A stretch of 64,000 nucleotides of DNA from Neorhizobium sp. UBA3556. GTDB lineage: Bacteria; Pseudomonadota; Alphaproteobacteria; Rhizobiales; Rhizobiaceae. Position numbers and translations under genes: made by a program. The notes beneath the pieces are model-generated. The model was not told the origin of the DNA, made no database searches, and saw nothing but the letters and a program-made list of their open reading frames with translations. Where the stretch lies: NCBI GenBank assembly GCA_002376235.1, contig DFNX01000003.1, forward strand, positions 186,001 through 250,000, read 5' to 3'. This document shows, piece after piece, positions 1 to 8,459 of the stretch. The stretch's first letter is position 1; each line of letters starts with the position of its first letter.

Positions 1-1725
1 ATGCTTTCCCGTTTCTTTGCCTATTACCGCCCCTACAAGGGGTTGTTCATCCTCGATTTCGGCTGCGCGGTTCTCTCCGGCCTGCTGGAGCTTGGCTTTC
101 CGATGGCCGTCAAGCTGTTCGTCGACCGGCTTCTGGTGACGCAGGAATGGCTGCTGATCGTGCTTGCTTCCGCTGCATTGCTCATCTGCTACGCACTGAA
201 TACCGGCCTGATGGTGGTCGTCACCTATTGGGGCCACATGCTCGGCATCAATATCGAGACCGACATGCGCCGGGAAGCCTTCAACCACATGCAGAAGCTT
301 TCCTTCCGCTACTACGACAACCACAAGACCGGGCATCTGGTCGGGCGATTGACCAAGGATCTGGAAGAGATCGGCGAAGTGGCGCATCACGGTCCGGAAG
401 ACCTGTTCATCGCCATCATGACATTCATCGGCGCGCTGGTGCTGATGGTCTCGGTCAACTGGAAGCTCGCCGTGATCACCGCGCTGGTCGTGCCGCTGAC
501 GGCCTGGGTGACGAGCCGCTACGGCGCGCGGATGAGTGCCAATTTCCGCCGGCTGTTCGAGCGGGTCGGTGATTTCAACACGAGGATCGAGGAAAATGTC
601 GGCGGCATGCGTGTCGTACAGGCCTTTGCCAACGAACCGCATGAGCGGGCGCTGTTCGAACGCGACAACCAGAACTATCGCCGGGTGAAGCTCGAGGCTT
701 ACAAGATCATGGCCGCCAGCACCTCGCTCAGTTACATGAGCATGCGCCTGACGCAGATGATCGTGATGGTCTGCGGCGCTTGGTTCGTGCTGCAGGGCGA
801 ATTGACCGCCGGCGGCTTCATCGGTTTCCTTTTGCTCGTCACCGTGTTCTTCCGCCCGGTGGAAAAGATCAATTCGGTGATCGAGACCTATCCGAAGGGC
901 ATTGCCGGTTTCCGCCGCTTCACCGAGCTTGTCGATACCGAGCCGGATATTGCCGATGCGCCGGATGCGGTTGCCGTCGGTGCGCTCAAGGGTGGCATCG
1001 ACTATAATAACATCTCCTTCGGCTACAGCAGTGACAAGCCGATCCTCAACCATGTCAGCCTGTCCATCCGCCCCGGCGAGACGATCGCCTTTGTCGGTCC
1101 TTCGGGTGCTGGCAAGACGACGATGTGCTCGCTTCTGCCGCGCTTCTACGATGTTTCGAGTGGCTCGATCACGATCGACGGGATGGATATCCGCAGGATG
1201 ACCAAGGCGTCCTTGCGCCAACAGATCGGCATCGTGCAGCAGGACGTCTTCCTGTTCGGCGGCACGATGCGGGAAAACATCGCCTATGGCCGCCTCGGAG
1301 CCAGCGATGCCGAAATCATGGATGCCGCAAGCCGGGCGCGGCTTGAAGACATGATTGCCGACCTACCGGACGGGCTGGACACGATTGTCGGCGAGCGCGG
1401 CGTTAAGCTTTCGGGCGGCCAGAAGCAGCGTGTGGCGATCGCCCGCATGTTCCTGAAAAACCCGCCAATCCTGATCCTCGACGAAGCGACTTCGGCGCTC
1501 GATACGGAAACCGAACGGGCGATCCAGCGGTCGCTTTCCGAACTTTCAGTCGGCCGCACGACACTAATCATCGCACACAGGCTTGCCACCATTCAGGGCG
1601 CAGACAGGATCGTCGTCATCGATGAGAGCGGCATTCTGGAACAGGGCACACATCAGGAACTGATCGCGCGGCGCGGCGCCTATAACCGCCTGCATTCCGC
1701 CCAGCACGGCCCTGATCACGCCTGA
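1..1725 (+). CDS. Exporter-fold ABC transporter, fused permease and ATPase
   Basis: A 574-residue half-transporter with an N-terminal membrane domain (about residues 10-300) and a C-terminal nucleotide-binding domain. Visible ATPase motifs are Walker A GPSGAGKT at 366-373, signature LSGGQ at 470-474, Walker B ILILDE at 490-495 and the H-loop His526. It would act as a homo- or heterodimer in the inner membrane. The ATG is base 1 of the window and the N-terminus (MLSRFFAYYRPYK) looks like a natural start, but upstream sequence is unseen. It is followed by an AraC regulator, a TonB-dependent receptor and a siderophore-interacting reductase. By analogy with YbtPQ and IrtAB, exporter-fold ABC proteins that import siderophores, it may carry ferri-siderophore inward; that is inference. 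A generic lipid or drug exporter is the alternative. Confidence 0.9.
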   Translation: MLSRFFAYYRPYKGLFILDFGCAVLSGLLELGFPMAVKLFVDRLLVTQEWLLIVLASAALLICYALNTGLMVVVTYWGHMLGINIETDMRREAFNHMQKLSFRYYDNHKTGHLVGRLTKDLEEIGEVAHHGPEDLFIAIMTFIGALVLMVSVNWKLAVITALVVPLTAWVTSRYGARMSANFRRLFERVGDFNTRIEENVGGMRVVQAFANEPHERALFERDNQNYRRVKLEAYKIMAASTSLSYMSMRLTQMIVMVCGAWFVLQGELTAGGFIGFLLLVTVFFRPVEKINSVIETYPKGIAGFRRFTELVDTEPDIADAPDAVAVGALKGGIDYNNISFGYSSDKPILNHVSLSIRPGETIAFVGPSGAGKTTMCSLLPRFYDVSSGSITIDGMDIRRMTKASLRQQIGIVQQDVFLFGGTMRENIAYGRLGASDAEIMDAASRARLEDMIADLPDGLDTIVGERGVKLSGGQKQRVAIARMFLKNPPILILDEATSALDTETERAIQRSLSELSVGRTTLIIAHRLATIQGADRIVVIDESGILEQGTHQELIARRGAYNRLHSAQHGPDHA

Positions 1726-1827
1726 GGCAAAAAGCTGTGGTGGTCGGTGTCCGAATCGCCACAGTTGAAGGCCGTCGAGAAACTTGATAAAAGAAGGATA
1801 GTTTTACTCGTGGTCATTGGCACGAGA

Positions 1828-2733
1828 ATGGAGCCGCGGGGTCGGAGCATGACGTTTCAGCCGAGAATGCGTAACCAGATCGAAGGCTTTTCGGTTCTGG
1901 GCGGATTGCGTCGGCGATACTGGAACGGAATTACCGCCGATCTCTGGGACGTGGAATGTGCCGCCTACGCTGGCGGCTATTACGTCGCGCGTGATCCGCG
2001 CCTGTTCATCCTTCTCGACCAGCGCGGCCAGGGCCGGCCAGCCCTGAAGCGCAACCCGCGCGAAACGGGCCTGATGCAGGATGCCAGCCTCAGCCCAATC
2101 TCTTATATTCCGGCCGAAATGGATCTGTGGATCGACATCAAGGACGTGCAATATGTCCGCCATCTCGACATCCATTTCGAAGCCGACGCGATGAGCCGGC
2201 GGCTGGGCGATAATCTCGATCCGCGCCGGCTGAAGGATCCGCAGCTCGTGTTCGCCGATCAACGCGTCATGGCGCTAGCCGAACTGATCGCCGCCGAAAT
2301 CGCCAATCCTGATCCTTTGCACGATCTTTACGGTGACGGGCTGGCGCTGGCGCTGCTGATCGATGTGTTGAAGCTCTCCAAGTCGGAGCCGCGCAAGCGA
2401 GGAGCCCTTGCGCCCTGGCAGTTGAAGCGGGCGACCGAATTCATCGAACAGCATTGCCTTCGCAACATCCGGCTGGAAGAACTGGCAGTGCTGACGGGCT
2501 TGTCGCAATCGCATTTCTCCCATTCGTTCAAGGCGTCGACCGGCATGGCCCCGCACGAATGGCAGATGAATGCACGGCTTTCCCGCGCCAAGGACATGCT
2601 GAAATCCGGCGAGCAGCCACTGACTGAAATCGCTGCCGAGACAGGGTTTTCCGACCATGCGCATTTTTCCCGCGTGTTCCGCAAGCATGTCGGGCTGGCG
2701 CCTTCGCAGTGGAAAAAGTCACAGTCGGAATAA
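1828..2733 (+). CDS. AraC-family transcriptional regulator, probably of siderophore uptake
   Basis: About 301 residues from the ATG at 1828. An in-frame GTG at 1747 and an ATG at 1849 are alternatives, and none has a strong ribosome binding site. The last 100 residues hold the two helix-turn-helix units of the AraC family (LEELAVLTGLSQSHFSHSF and EIAAETGFSDHAHFSRVF). The N-terminal 190 residues are an effector domain I cannot assign. The gene sits between an ABC transporter and a TonB-dependent receptor on the same strand. This matches regulators such as YbtA or RhrA that sense a ferri-siderophore and switch on its receptor gene. Family assignment is firm; the ligand is unknown. Confidence 0.88.
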   Translation: MEPRGRSMTFQPRMRNQIEGFSVLGGLRRRYWNGITADLWDVECAAYAGGYYVARDPRLFILLDQRGQGRPALKRNPRETGLMQDASLSPISYIPAEMDLWIDIKDVQYVRHLDIHFEADAMSRRLGDNLDPRRLKDPQLVFADQRVMALAELIAAEIANPDPLHDLYGDGLALALLIDVLKLSKSEPRKRGALAPWQLKRATEFIEQHCLRNIRLEELAVLTGLSQSHFSHSFKASTGMAPHEWQMNARLSRAKDMLKSGEQPLTEIAAETGFSDHAHFSRVFRKHVGLAPSQWKKSQSE

Positions 2734-2818
2734 AACGCTTGGGCAAACGCGCCGGCGGGCGAACTTTGCCCAAGATCGTTCAAACCCCACACTTGAGAAC
2801 AAGCGCATAAATCAAATC

Positions 2819-2833
2819 TGAGTTAACCACTCA
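2819..2833 (+). promoter_or_regulatory. Candidate RirA iron box (IRO box) upstream of the TonB receptor
   Basis: The 15-mer TGAGTTAACCACTCA fits the TGA-N9-TCA pattern described for RirA-regulated iron genes in Rhizobium and Agrobacterium. It lies 46 bases before the receptor ATG. Only six bases define the pattern, so chance matches occur; position and gene context raise its value. Confidence 0.45.
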
Positions 2834-2878
2834 CCTTATTACATTACCGCATGAAACGCGGCGCGAGTGGGGCAAAGA

Positions 2879-5092
2879 ATGAAGAAAACGGTCAAGTCTT
2901 CCGCAATGAGTGCGGGTGTCGTCAAGGCAAGTCTCTGGACGGGGGTCGCTGCCATAGGGCTCATCGCAGCCTGGAGCGCACAGGCGCAAGAGGCTCAGAG
3001 TCAGAGCAGCACGGCGCTTGCACCGATTGTTCTTCAGGGCGAAGGCGAACAGGGCGGCACCGGCCCGGTCAACGGTTATGTCGCCAAGCAGACGACAACC
3101 GGATCAAAGACGGATACGCCGCTGAATGAGGTTCCGCAGGCAGTCTCTGTCGTGGGCCGACAGGAATTGGATGACCGTGGCGTGGTCAACAAGGTCGATG
3201 AAGCACTGCGTTACACGTCAGGTGTTGTTGCCCAACCATACGGTACCGACCCCGATACCGACTGGTTCTATATTCGCGGCTTCGACGCCAGCCAGACCGG
3301 TCTCTACATGGACGGTCTCAACCTGTTCGGTTTCGGTTTCGGCAACTTCCAGATCGACCCTTTCATGCTGGAACGCGTGGATGTGCTGAAGGGGCCGGCC
3401 TCGGTTCTTTACGGCGGCTCTAACCCGGGCGGTCTTATCGATCTGGTACGCAAGCGTCCGACAGATGATCCGTATTATTACACCGAGATCGGCATCAACA
3501 GTAACGGCAACGCATTTACCGGGTTCGATTTTTCCGACAAGCTTGGTGACAGTGGCGTCTACAGCTATCGCCTTACGGGCAAGCTTTCCGGCGGCGAGGG
3601 CTACACGGACTATACCAATGATATCCGCGGCTTCATCATGCCGCAGCTGACCATTTCACCGGACGACGCCACCAAGCTGACGGTCTATGCCTATGCGGCA
3701 GGCCTCAACCAGCGCCATACGGGCAACGGCTTCCTTCCCTATGCCGGAACGGTCGTTGACGGTCCGTTCGGCGGCAAGATTTCCCGCCGTTTCTTCCCCG
3801 GCGAACCGGATATCGACAACGGCCACTATGACCAGCAGATGCTCGGTTACGAGCTGGAGCACGAGTTCGAGGGTGGCTGGAAGGCGACCTCGAACTTCCG
3901 CTATGGCCATCTGGATAAGTGGGAGCACCTGGTCTATCCGTATCTTTACGCTTACGCTCCAGGGACCGACCCGAATGATCTCAACCGGATCAACTTCACC
4001 GGCGATACCGGCGTTGACAGCGTCGCATGGGATAACCGCATCGAAAACGAACTCGAACTCGGCGGCGCAACCCACAGGGTGATGGCCGGGATCGATTATC
4101 GCTACTATCGGATCAAGAACATCCAGAACTCCACGTTCGGAGCGAGCACGATCGATCCGGTGGACCCAGTTTACGGCCTGCCGCAAATCGCGCCGGGCGC
4201 TCTTTACGACGAAGTGGTCACGCTCAATCAGGTCGGCCTGTATGCGCAGGACCAGATCCGTTTTGGCGGGGGCTGGCTGCTGACGCTGAACGGCCGATAC
4301 GACTTCATTCAAAGCGATTTCGATGACAAGCTTGTCACCGCAACAAGCCCGGATGACAGCTATAACGACTCCGACCGCGCATTCAGCGGACGAGTCGGTC
4401 TCGCTTACGAGTTTGCCAACGGGCTCACGCCTTATGTCAGCGCTGCAACTTTCTTCAATCCTCTCGTTGGCCTCAGCGGCTCCGGTCCGCTGAAACCAGA
4501 AGAGGGCGAACAGTATGAGGCAGGCATCAAATATGAACCGAGCTTCTTCGACGGGTCGCTGACAGCCTCGGTTTTCCGTATCAACAAGGAAAACTACACT
4601 ATCGCCCTGCCCGGCCCGCCATATACAAAATCCCAGCTCGGCGAAGTAGAATCGCGCGGCTTTGAGCTCGAGGGCAAGGCCAATCTAAACGAAAACTGGA
4701 AGCTGCTTGCGTCGCTCACCTATACGGATGTCGAGACGACGAAGAACCCTGCCAATCCGGCATGGGAAGGCAAGACGCCCTACATTATTCCGGATTGGAC
4801 CGCTTCCATCTGGGCAGACTACACGGTCACGACCGGTGCACTGGAAGGCCTGAGCCTCGGTGCGGGCCTGCGCTACAAGGGTGAATCCTGGGCTGATGAG
4901 CTCAACACTCTGGAAGTTCCTTCGTCGACCGTCGTCGATGCGGCCATCCGCTACAAGAAGGACGACTGGACTGCATCGCTCAACGTCACCAACGTCTTCG
5001 ACAAAACCTATGTCGAAAGCTGCGGCGGCATCGGCGCTTGCGGTTACGGTGACGCTCGGACCTTTACCGTCAAGCTCGCAAAGACCTGGTAA
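2879..5092 (+). CDS. TonB-dependent siderophore receptor
   Basis: An outer-membrane receptor of about 737 residues. The signal peptide ends near AWSAQAQ, followed by a short N-terminal stretch and a plug domain containing TDTPLNEVPQAVSVVGRQEL. The rest is a 22-strand-type barrel ending in aromatic FTVKLAKTW. The plug wording resembles hydroxamate-siderophore receptors of the FhuA/FoxA group; the actual ligand cannot be read from sequence. I chose the ATG at 2879, which directly precedes MKKTVKSS; an in-frame GTG at 2867 and an out-of-frame ATG at 2851 also exist. There is no N-terminal FecA-type signalling domain, so regulation more likely runs through the upstream AraC protein and iron. A strong terminator follows. 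Confidence 0.93.
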   Translation: MKKTVKSSAMSAGVVKASLWTGVAAIGLIAAWSAQAQEAQSQSSTALAPIVLQGEGEQGGTGPVNGYVAKQTTTGSKTDTPLNEVPQAVSVVGRQELDDRGVVNKVDEALRYTSGVVAQPYGTDPDTDWFYIRGFDASQTGLYMDGLNLFGFGFGNFQIDPFMLERVDVLKGPASVLYGGSNPGGLIDLVRKRPTDDPYYYTEIGINSNGNAFTGFDFSDKLGDSGVYSYRLTGKLSGGEGYTDYTNDIRGFIMPQLTISPDDATKLTVYAYAAGLNQRHTGNGFLPYAGTVVDGPFGGKISRRFFPGEPDIDNGHYDQQMLGYELEHEFEGGWKATSNFRYGHLDKWEHLVYPYLYAYAPGTDPNDLNRINFTGDTGVDSVAWDNRIENELELGGATHRVMAGIDYRYYRIKNIQNSTFGASTIDPVDPVYGLPQIAPGALYDEVVTLNQVGLYAQDQIRFGGGWLLTLNGRYDFIQSDFDDKLVTATSPDDSYNDSDRAFSGRVGLAYEFANGLTPYVSAATFFNPLVGLSGSGPLKPEEGEQYEAGIKYEPSFFDGSLTASVFRINKENYTIALPGPPYTKSQLGEVESRGFELEGKANLNENWKLLASLTYTDVETTKNPANPAWEGKTPYIIPDWTASIWADYTVTTGALEGLSLGAGLRYKGESWADELNTLEVPSSTVVDAAIRYKKDDWTASLNVTNVFDKTYVESCGGIGACGYGDARTFTVKLAKTW

Positions 5093-5138
5093 CCCGACCG
5101 TTAGAAGCGTCAAGTTGACAATTCCAGTGAACTTAATC

Positions 5139-5170
5139 AGGAAGGCCCTCCACACGGGGCCTTCCTTTTT
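5139..5170 (+). terminator. Rho-independent terminator after the TonB receptor
   Basis: The inverted repeat AGGAAGGCCC / GGGGCCTTCCT with a 7-base loop is followed by a T run. It lies between the receptor stop and the GTG of the next gene, so the reductase may be partly read-through or separately transcribed. Confidence 0.8.
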
Positions 5171-5204
5171 GCTTTCTGGCCCTCATCCGCATGGAGCAAC
5201 GACC

Positions 5205-6290
5205 GTGAACGCAGCATCATTTCCGCACCGGGAATTCATCCTCACAGGCACAGCTATTCCTGTCGATGCCGAGGACATGCTGTCGGAGATCTGCGAGCAT
5301 TTTGTCGACCATGCCGAGGTGTTTCGCGATGGCGATCATGTGACGCTGTCGAGCGAGATCGGCGAGGCCTATATTTCGAAGGTCAGCGAGCAGCTCGACA
5401 TCAGGCTTGCCTGTTCGACCGAGGACATGCTGTCGATGACGCGTGGCATCATTGCCGAACATCTTTTCATGTTTGCCGGCGACGATCCGCTGACACTCGA
5501 CTGGGCCGACCAGCCGAAGCCGGCCAAGCTTGCCAATCTCAGCGAGATCACCGTTGTTGCTGCAGAAAACATCACGCCACGGATGCGCCGGCTCACGGTT
5601 TCCTGCGCGGATACCGCCCGTTTCGATACGACAGAAGGCCTGCATGTGCGACTGCTGATGCCACCGAAGGGCCGCAAGCCGATCTGGCCGAAAACGCTTG
5701 CTGACGGGCGCATCGGCTGGCCGGAAGGTGATGACGAGATCGCCGTGCGCTATTACACCATCCGCAGCATCGACATCGAGCGCTGCGAAATGGTGATGGA
5801 TTTCGTCGTCCATGAGGATTGCGGGAAGCGCATGCCGGGCGCCGAATTCGGCCTCACCGCACAGCCGGGAGACCGCGCCGCCCTGCTCGGCCCCGGTGCA
5901 GGTGGCATGCCGGACGCGAAGGATCTGCTGCTTGCCGGGGACGAGACGGCGCTGCCCGCGATCGCGCGGATGATCGAACTGGCGACGCCACAGATGAAGG
6001 TTCATGCGATCATCGAAGTTGCTGACAAGGCGGAAGAACAGGCGCTTTCCTGCGCGGCCCATGAGTTTTCGATCGAATGGCTGCATCGCAACGGCGCCGA
6101 ACCGGGTACTGCCGGATTGCTGGAACCGGCCATTGCCGCAAGGCTCGCCACACTCGGTGCGGAGACATTCGTCTGGGCGGCCTGTGAAAAGACCGAGGCG
6201 CAGGCGATCCGCGCCCGGTTGAAGGACAGCGGGCTTGACCGGACGCGGATGACGTCGATCACCTATTGGCGTCGCGGCCATACGAACTGA
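5205..6290 (+). CDS. Siderophore-interacting flavoreductase with N-terminal DUF2218 domain
   Basis: About 361 residues from a GTG at 5205, which has GGAG eight bases upstream; the longer open frame from 4860 runs back into the receptor gene and is not used. Residues 1-95 form a DUF2218 domain. The remainder is a ViuB/SIP-type FAD reductase with the flavin motif RYYTIR and a C-terminal NAD(P)H-binding fold. Family members reduce Fe(III)-siderophores in the cytoplasm and release Fe(II). DUF2218 often occurs with SIP proteins but has no agreed role. The gene completes a receptor-transport-reduction set with the preceding genes. Confidence 0.9.
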   Translation: MNAASFPHREFILTGTAIPVDAEDMLSEICEHFVDHAEVFRDGDHVTLSSEIGEAYISKVSEQLDIRLACSTEDMLSMTRGIIAEHLFMFAGDDPLTLDWADQPKPAKLANLSEITVVAAENITPRMRRLTVSCADTARFDTTEGLHVRLLMPPKGRKPIWPKTLADGRIGWPEGDDEIAVRYYTIRSIDIERCEMVMDFVVHEDCGKRMPGAEFGLTAQPGDRAALLGPGAGGMPDAKDLLLAGDETALPAIARMIELATPQMKVHAIIEVADKAEEQALSCAAHEFSIEWLHRNGAEPGTAGLLEPAIAARLATLGAETFVWAACEKTEAQAIRARLKDSGLDRTRMTSITYWRRGHTN

Positions 6291-6361
6291 TCCGTCGCAT
6301 CCGGCTTGCTCCGCTCGTCGCGAAGACTTATCTCCGTGATGAGTAGAGGGATTCCCGTTTC

Positions 6362-7204
6362 ATGACTAAAGCCTATCTTCCGACACGCAGCCTGATCCGC
6401 ATTTCTGGCAAGGATGCGCAGGATTTCCTGCATTCGCTGATCACCACCGATGTCGAGGGACTGCCGGAAAACGAGGCGCGTCCCGGCGCGCTTTTAACAC
6501 CGCAGGGCAAGATCCTGTTCGATTTCCTGATCTGGCGGGATGGCGAGGGCTTCGCCCTTGAAACCGACACTGCCCAACGTGATCCCCTCATGAAGCGGCT
6601 GACGATGTACAAGCTGCGCGCGGCTGTCGATCTGGCGGCCCTGCCGGATGATGGCGTGACCGTGTTCTGGGGTGACGATGCAAATGACGGTGCGATCGTC
6701 GATGGCGCATTCGCCAAGGCCGGGATCGCGCTTTCCCGCAGACCCGGCCAGCATGCTGATGGCCCGGCGGAAGCCTATCAGGCATTGAGGATTGCGGCTG
6801 GTCTTGTCGTCTCCGGCGAGGACTATGCGCTGCAGGATGCGTTTCCTCATGACATCCTGCTCGACAAGAATGGCGGGCTCTCCTTCCGCAAGGGTTGCTA
6901 TGTCGGCCAGGAGGTCGTCTCGCGCATGCAGCATCGCGGCACTGCCCGCCGTCGTGTGGCACATGTCGCGGCTGACGCTGCACTTCCGGCTTCAGGGACG
7001 GAGATCACTGCAAACGGAAAGCCAGTCGGAACGCTCGGCTCGGTTTCGGACAAAAGCGCACTTGCCATCGTGCGGATCGACCGGGTCGGTGATGCTGTCG
7101 CCAATGGCGTGCCGCTTCTGGCCGGTGATGTACAGGTGACGATCGCGCTTCCCGAGTGGACAGGTCTGACCTTCCCTGCCGAAGCGGAAGGGGCAGAGAC
7201 TTGA
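6362..7204 (+). CDS. YgfZ/GcvT-domain folate-binding protein
   Basis: A 280-residue protein with the YgfZ signature K-x-C-Y-x-G-Q-E at 177-184 (Cys179). Family members bind tetrahydrofolate and help maintain certain iron-sulfur enzymes such as MiaB; they lack aminomethyltransferase activity. Length is somewhat below E. coli YgfZ (326). The ATG is preceded by GAGGGATT. The stop overlaps the TTG start of the next gene (TTGA), so the two are translationally coupled. Its place next to an iron uptake cassette may be coincidence. Confidence 0.88.
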   Translation: MTKAYLPTRSLIRISGKDAQDFLHSLITTDVEGLPENEARPGALLTPQGKILFDFLIWRDGEGFALETDTAQRDPLMKRLTMYKLRAAVDLAALPDDGVTVFWGDDANDGAIVDGAFAKAGIALSRRPGQHADGPAEAYQALRIAAGLVVSGEDYALQDAFPHDILLDKNGGLSFRKGCYVGQEVVSRMQHRGTARRRVAHVAADAALPASGTEITANGKPVGTLGSVSDKSALAIVRIDRVGDAVANGVPLLAGDVQVTIALPEWTGLTFPAEAEGAET

Positions 7205-7818
7205 GCACGACGACCGGAGCACGTGCCTGGCAACGCATGCTGTCGGGGCGACGGCTCGATCTGCTCGATCCCTCGCCGCTCGATGTCGAGATTGCCGATA
7301 TTGCCCACGGGCTTGCCCGCGTTGCCCGCTGGAACGGTCAGACACGCGGCGATCATGCATTTTCGGTCGCACAGCATTGCCTTGTCGTCGAGGAGATCTT
7401 TCGTCGCGGCAACGAGGCTGCATCCGCCGATGCGTTGCAGATGACGCTTCTGCATGACGCGCCGGAATATGTGATCGGCGACATGATTTCTCCGTTCAAG
7501 TCGGTGGTCGGCGGTGGTTACAAAACGGTCGAGGCGCGGCTCGAAGCGGCCGTGCATATCCGCTTCGGCCTGCCGCCGCACGCAAGCAAGGAATTGAAGG
7601 GGCTGATCAAGAAGGCCGACACGATCGCGGCCTATTTCGAGGCGACCGAGCTTGCCGGGTTTACCACAGCAGAGGCGCGCAAAGTTTTCGGTCAACCGCG
7701 CGGCATCACCCGCGAGATGCTGCCGCTTGCTCCGCTCTCCGCCGTTGAGGCACAGGCGCTGTTCATCACCCGGTTCGAGGCAATCGAGGCCGAGCGGACG
7801 AAGGTGCTGGTTCCATGA
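7201..7818 (+). CDS. YfbR-like HD-domain phosphohydrolase
   Basis: About 205 residues from a TTG at 7201 that overlaps the preceding stop and has GGAAGGGG in front of it. An in-frame GTG at 7156 would start inside ygfZ. HD-domain metal ligands are visible as His52, then His85-Asp86 (LLHDAPEY), with IGDMISPFK following as in YfbR-type 5'-deoxynucleotidases. The likely reaction is hydrolysis of nucleoside monophosphates; the substrate is not proven. The stop overlaps the next start (ATGA). Confidence 0.83.
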   Translation: MSTTTGARAWQRMLSGRRLDLLDPSPLDVEIADIAHGLARVARWNGQTRGDHAFSVAQHCLVVEEIFRRGNEAASADALQMTLLHDAPEYVIGDMISPFKSVVGGGYKTVEARLEAAVHIRFGLPPHASKELKGLIKKADTIAAYFEATELAGFTTAEARKVFGQPRGITREMLPLAPLSAVEAQALFITRFEAIEAERTKVLVP

Positions 7819-8333
7819 GCTATATCGTGGTCTGCCCGCTTGCCAGCATTGCCGAAACCGCCGTCCGCCACGGCGCGAAGGAAATGGTCAGCCTGATTGC
7901 CGAGAAACAGGATTTTCACCGGCCGGGCGTCATCCGGGCCGAGCGTCATTTGAAGCTGGCGATGAACGATATCGGCTTTGCCGGCACCGGCGGGCTGATT
8001 GCGCCGAGCGAGGCGCATGTTGCGCAACTGATCGACTTCGTGCGCGACTGGGATCAGTCGGCACCGCTTGTCGTGCATTGCTGGATGGGGGTTTCCCGTT
8101 CACCGGCGGCGGCGATCATTTCCATTCTGGCGCTTGCCCCGGAAGCGGACGACTTGGCGCTTGCTCAGCGCCTGCGCAAGGTCGCACCCCACGCCACGCC
8201 GAATACGCGGTTGATCGAGATCGGCGACCGGATGCTCGCGCGCGAGGGTCGGCTGATTGCTGCGGTGAAATCGATAGGACGCGGCATGGATACTGATGGA
8301 CGCGCTTCGTTCTCGATAGAATTAAACAAGTAA
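7815..8333 (+). CDS. Protein tyrosine phosphatase-like protein
   Basis: A 172-residue cytoplasmic protein with the cysteine-phosphatase signature C-x5-R: His88-Cys89-WMGVS-Arg95, followed by SPAAA. The family hydrolyses phosphotyrosine or small phosphorylated metabolites through a cysteinyl-phosphate. Its ATG lies in an ATGA overlap with the HD gene, making a three-gene coupled operon. Two phosphate-removing enzymes fused in translation suggest a small-molecule role, but that is inference. Confidence 0.82.
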   Translation: MSYIVVCPLASIAETAVRHGAKEMVSLIAEKQDFHRPGVIRAERHLKLAMNDIGFAGTGGLIAPSEAHVAQLIDFVRDWDQSAPLVVHCWMGVSRSPAAAIISILALAPEADDLALAQRLRKVAPHATPNTRLIEIGDRMLAREGRLIAAVKSIGRGMDTDGRASFSIELNK

Positions 8334-8459
8334 CTTCTACAAATAGTTGAAAACACTATTATCTTCGAAGAAATATAGAAAAGCTGATCTATTCGCCTTG
8401 ACCTGTCTGAGCTTTGCGCCAATTACGGCCCCGAGTGAAAAGCAGGAGTTATTTGAGGA

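Noticed and set aside
2851..3129. Open frame starting at the ATG just upstream of the TonB receptor
   Set aside because: Out of frame with the receptor and overlapping its signal peptide; low-quality protein. It could at most be a leader peptide.
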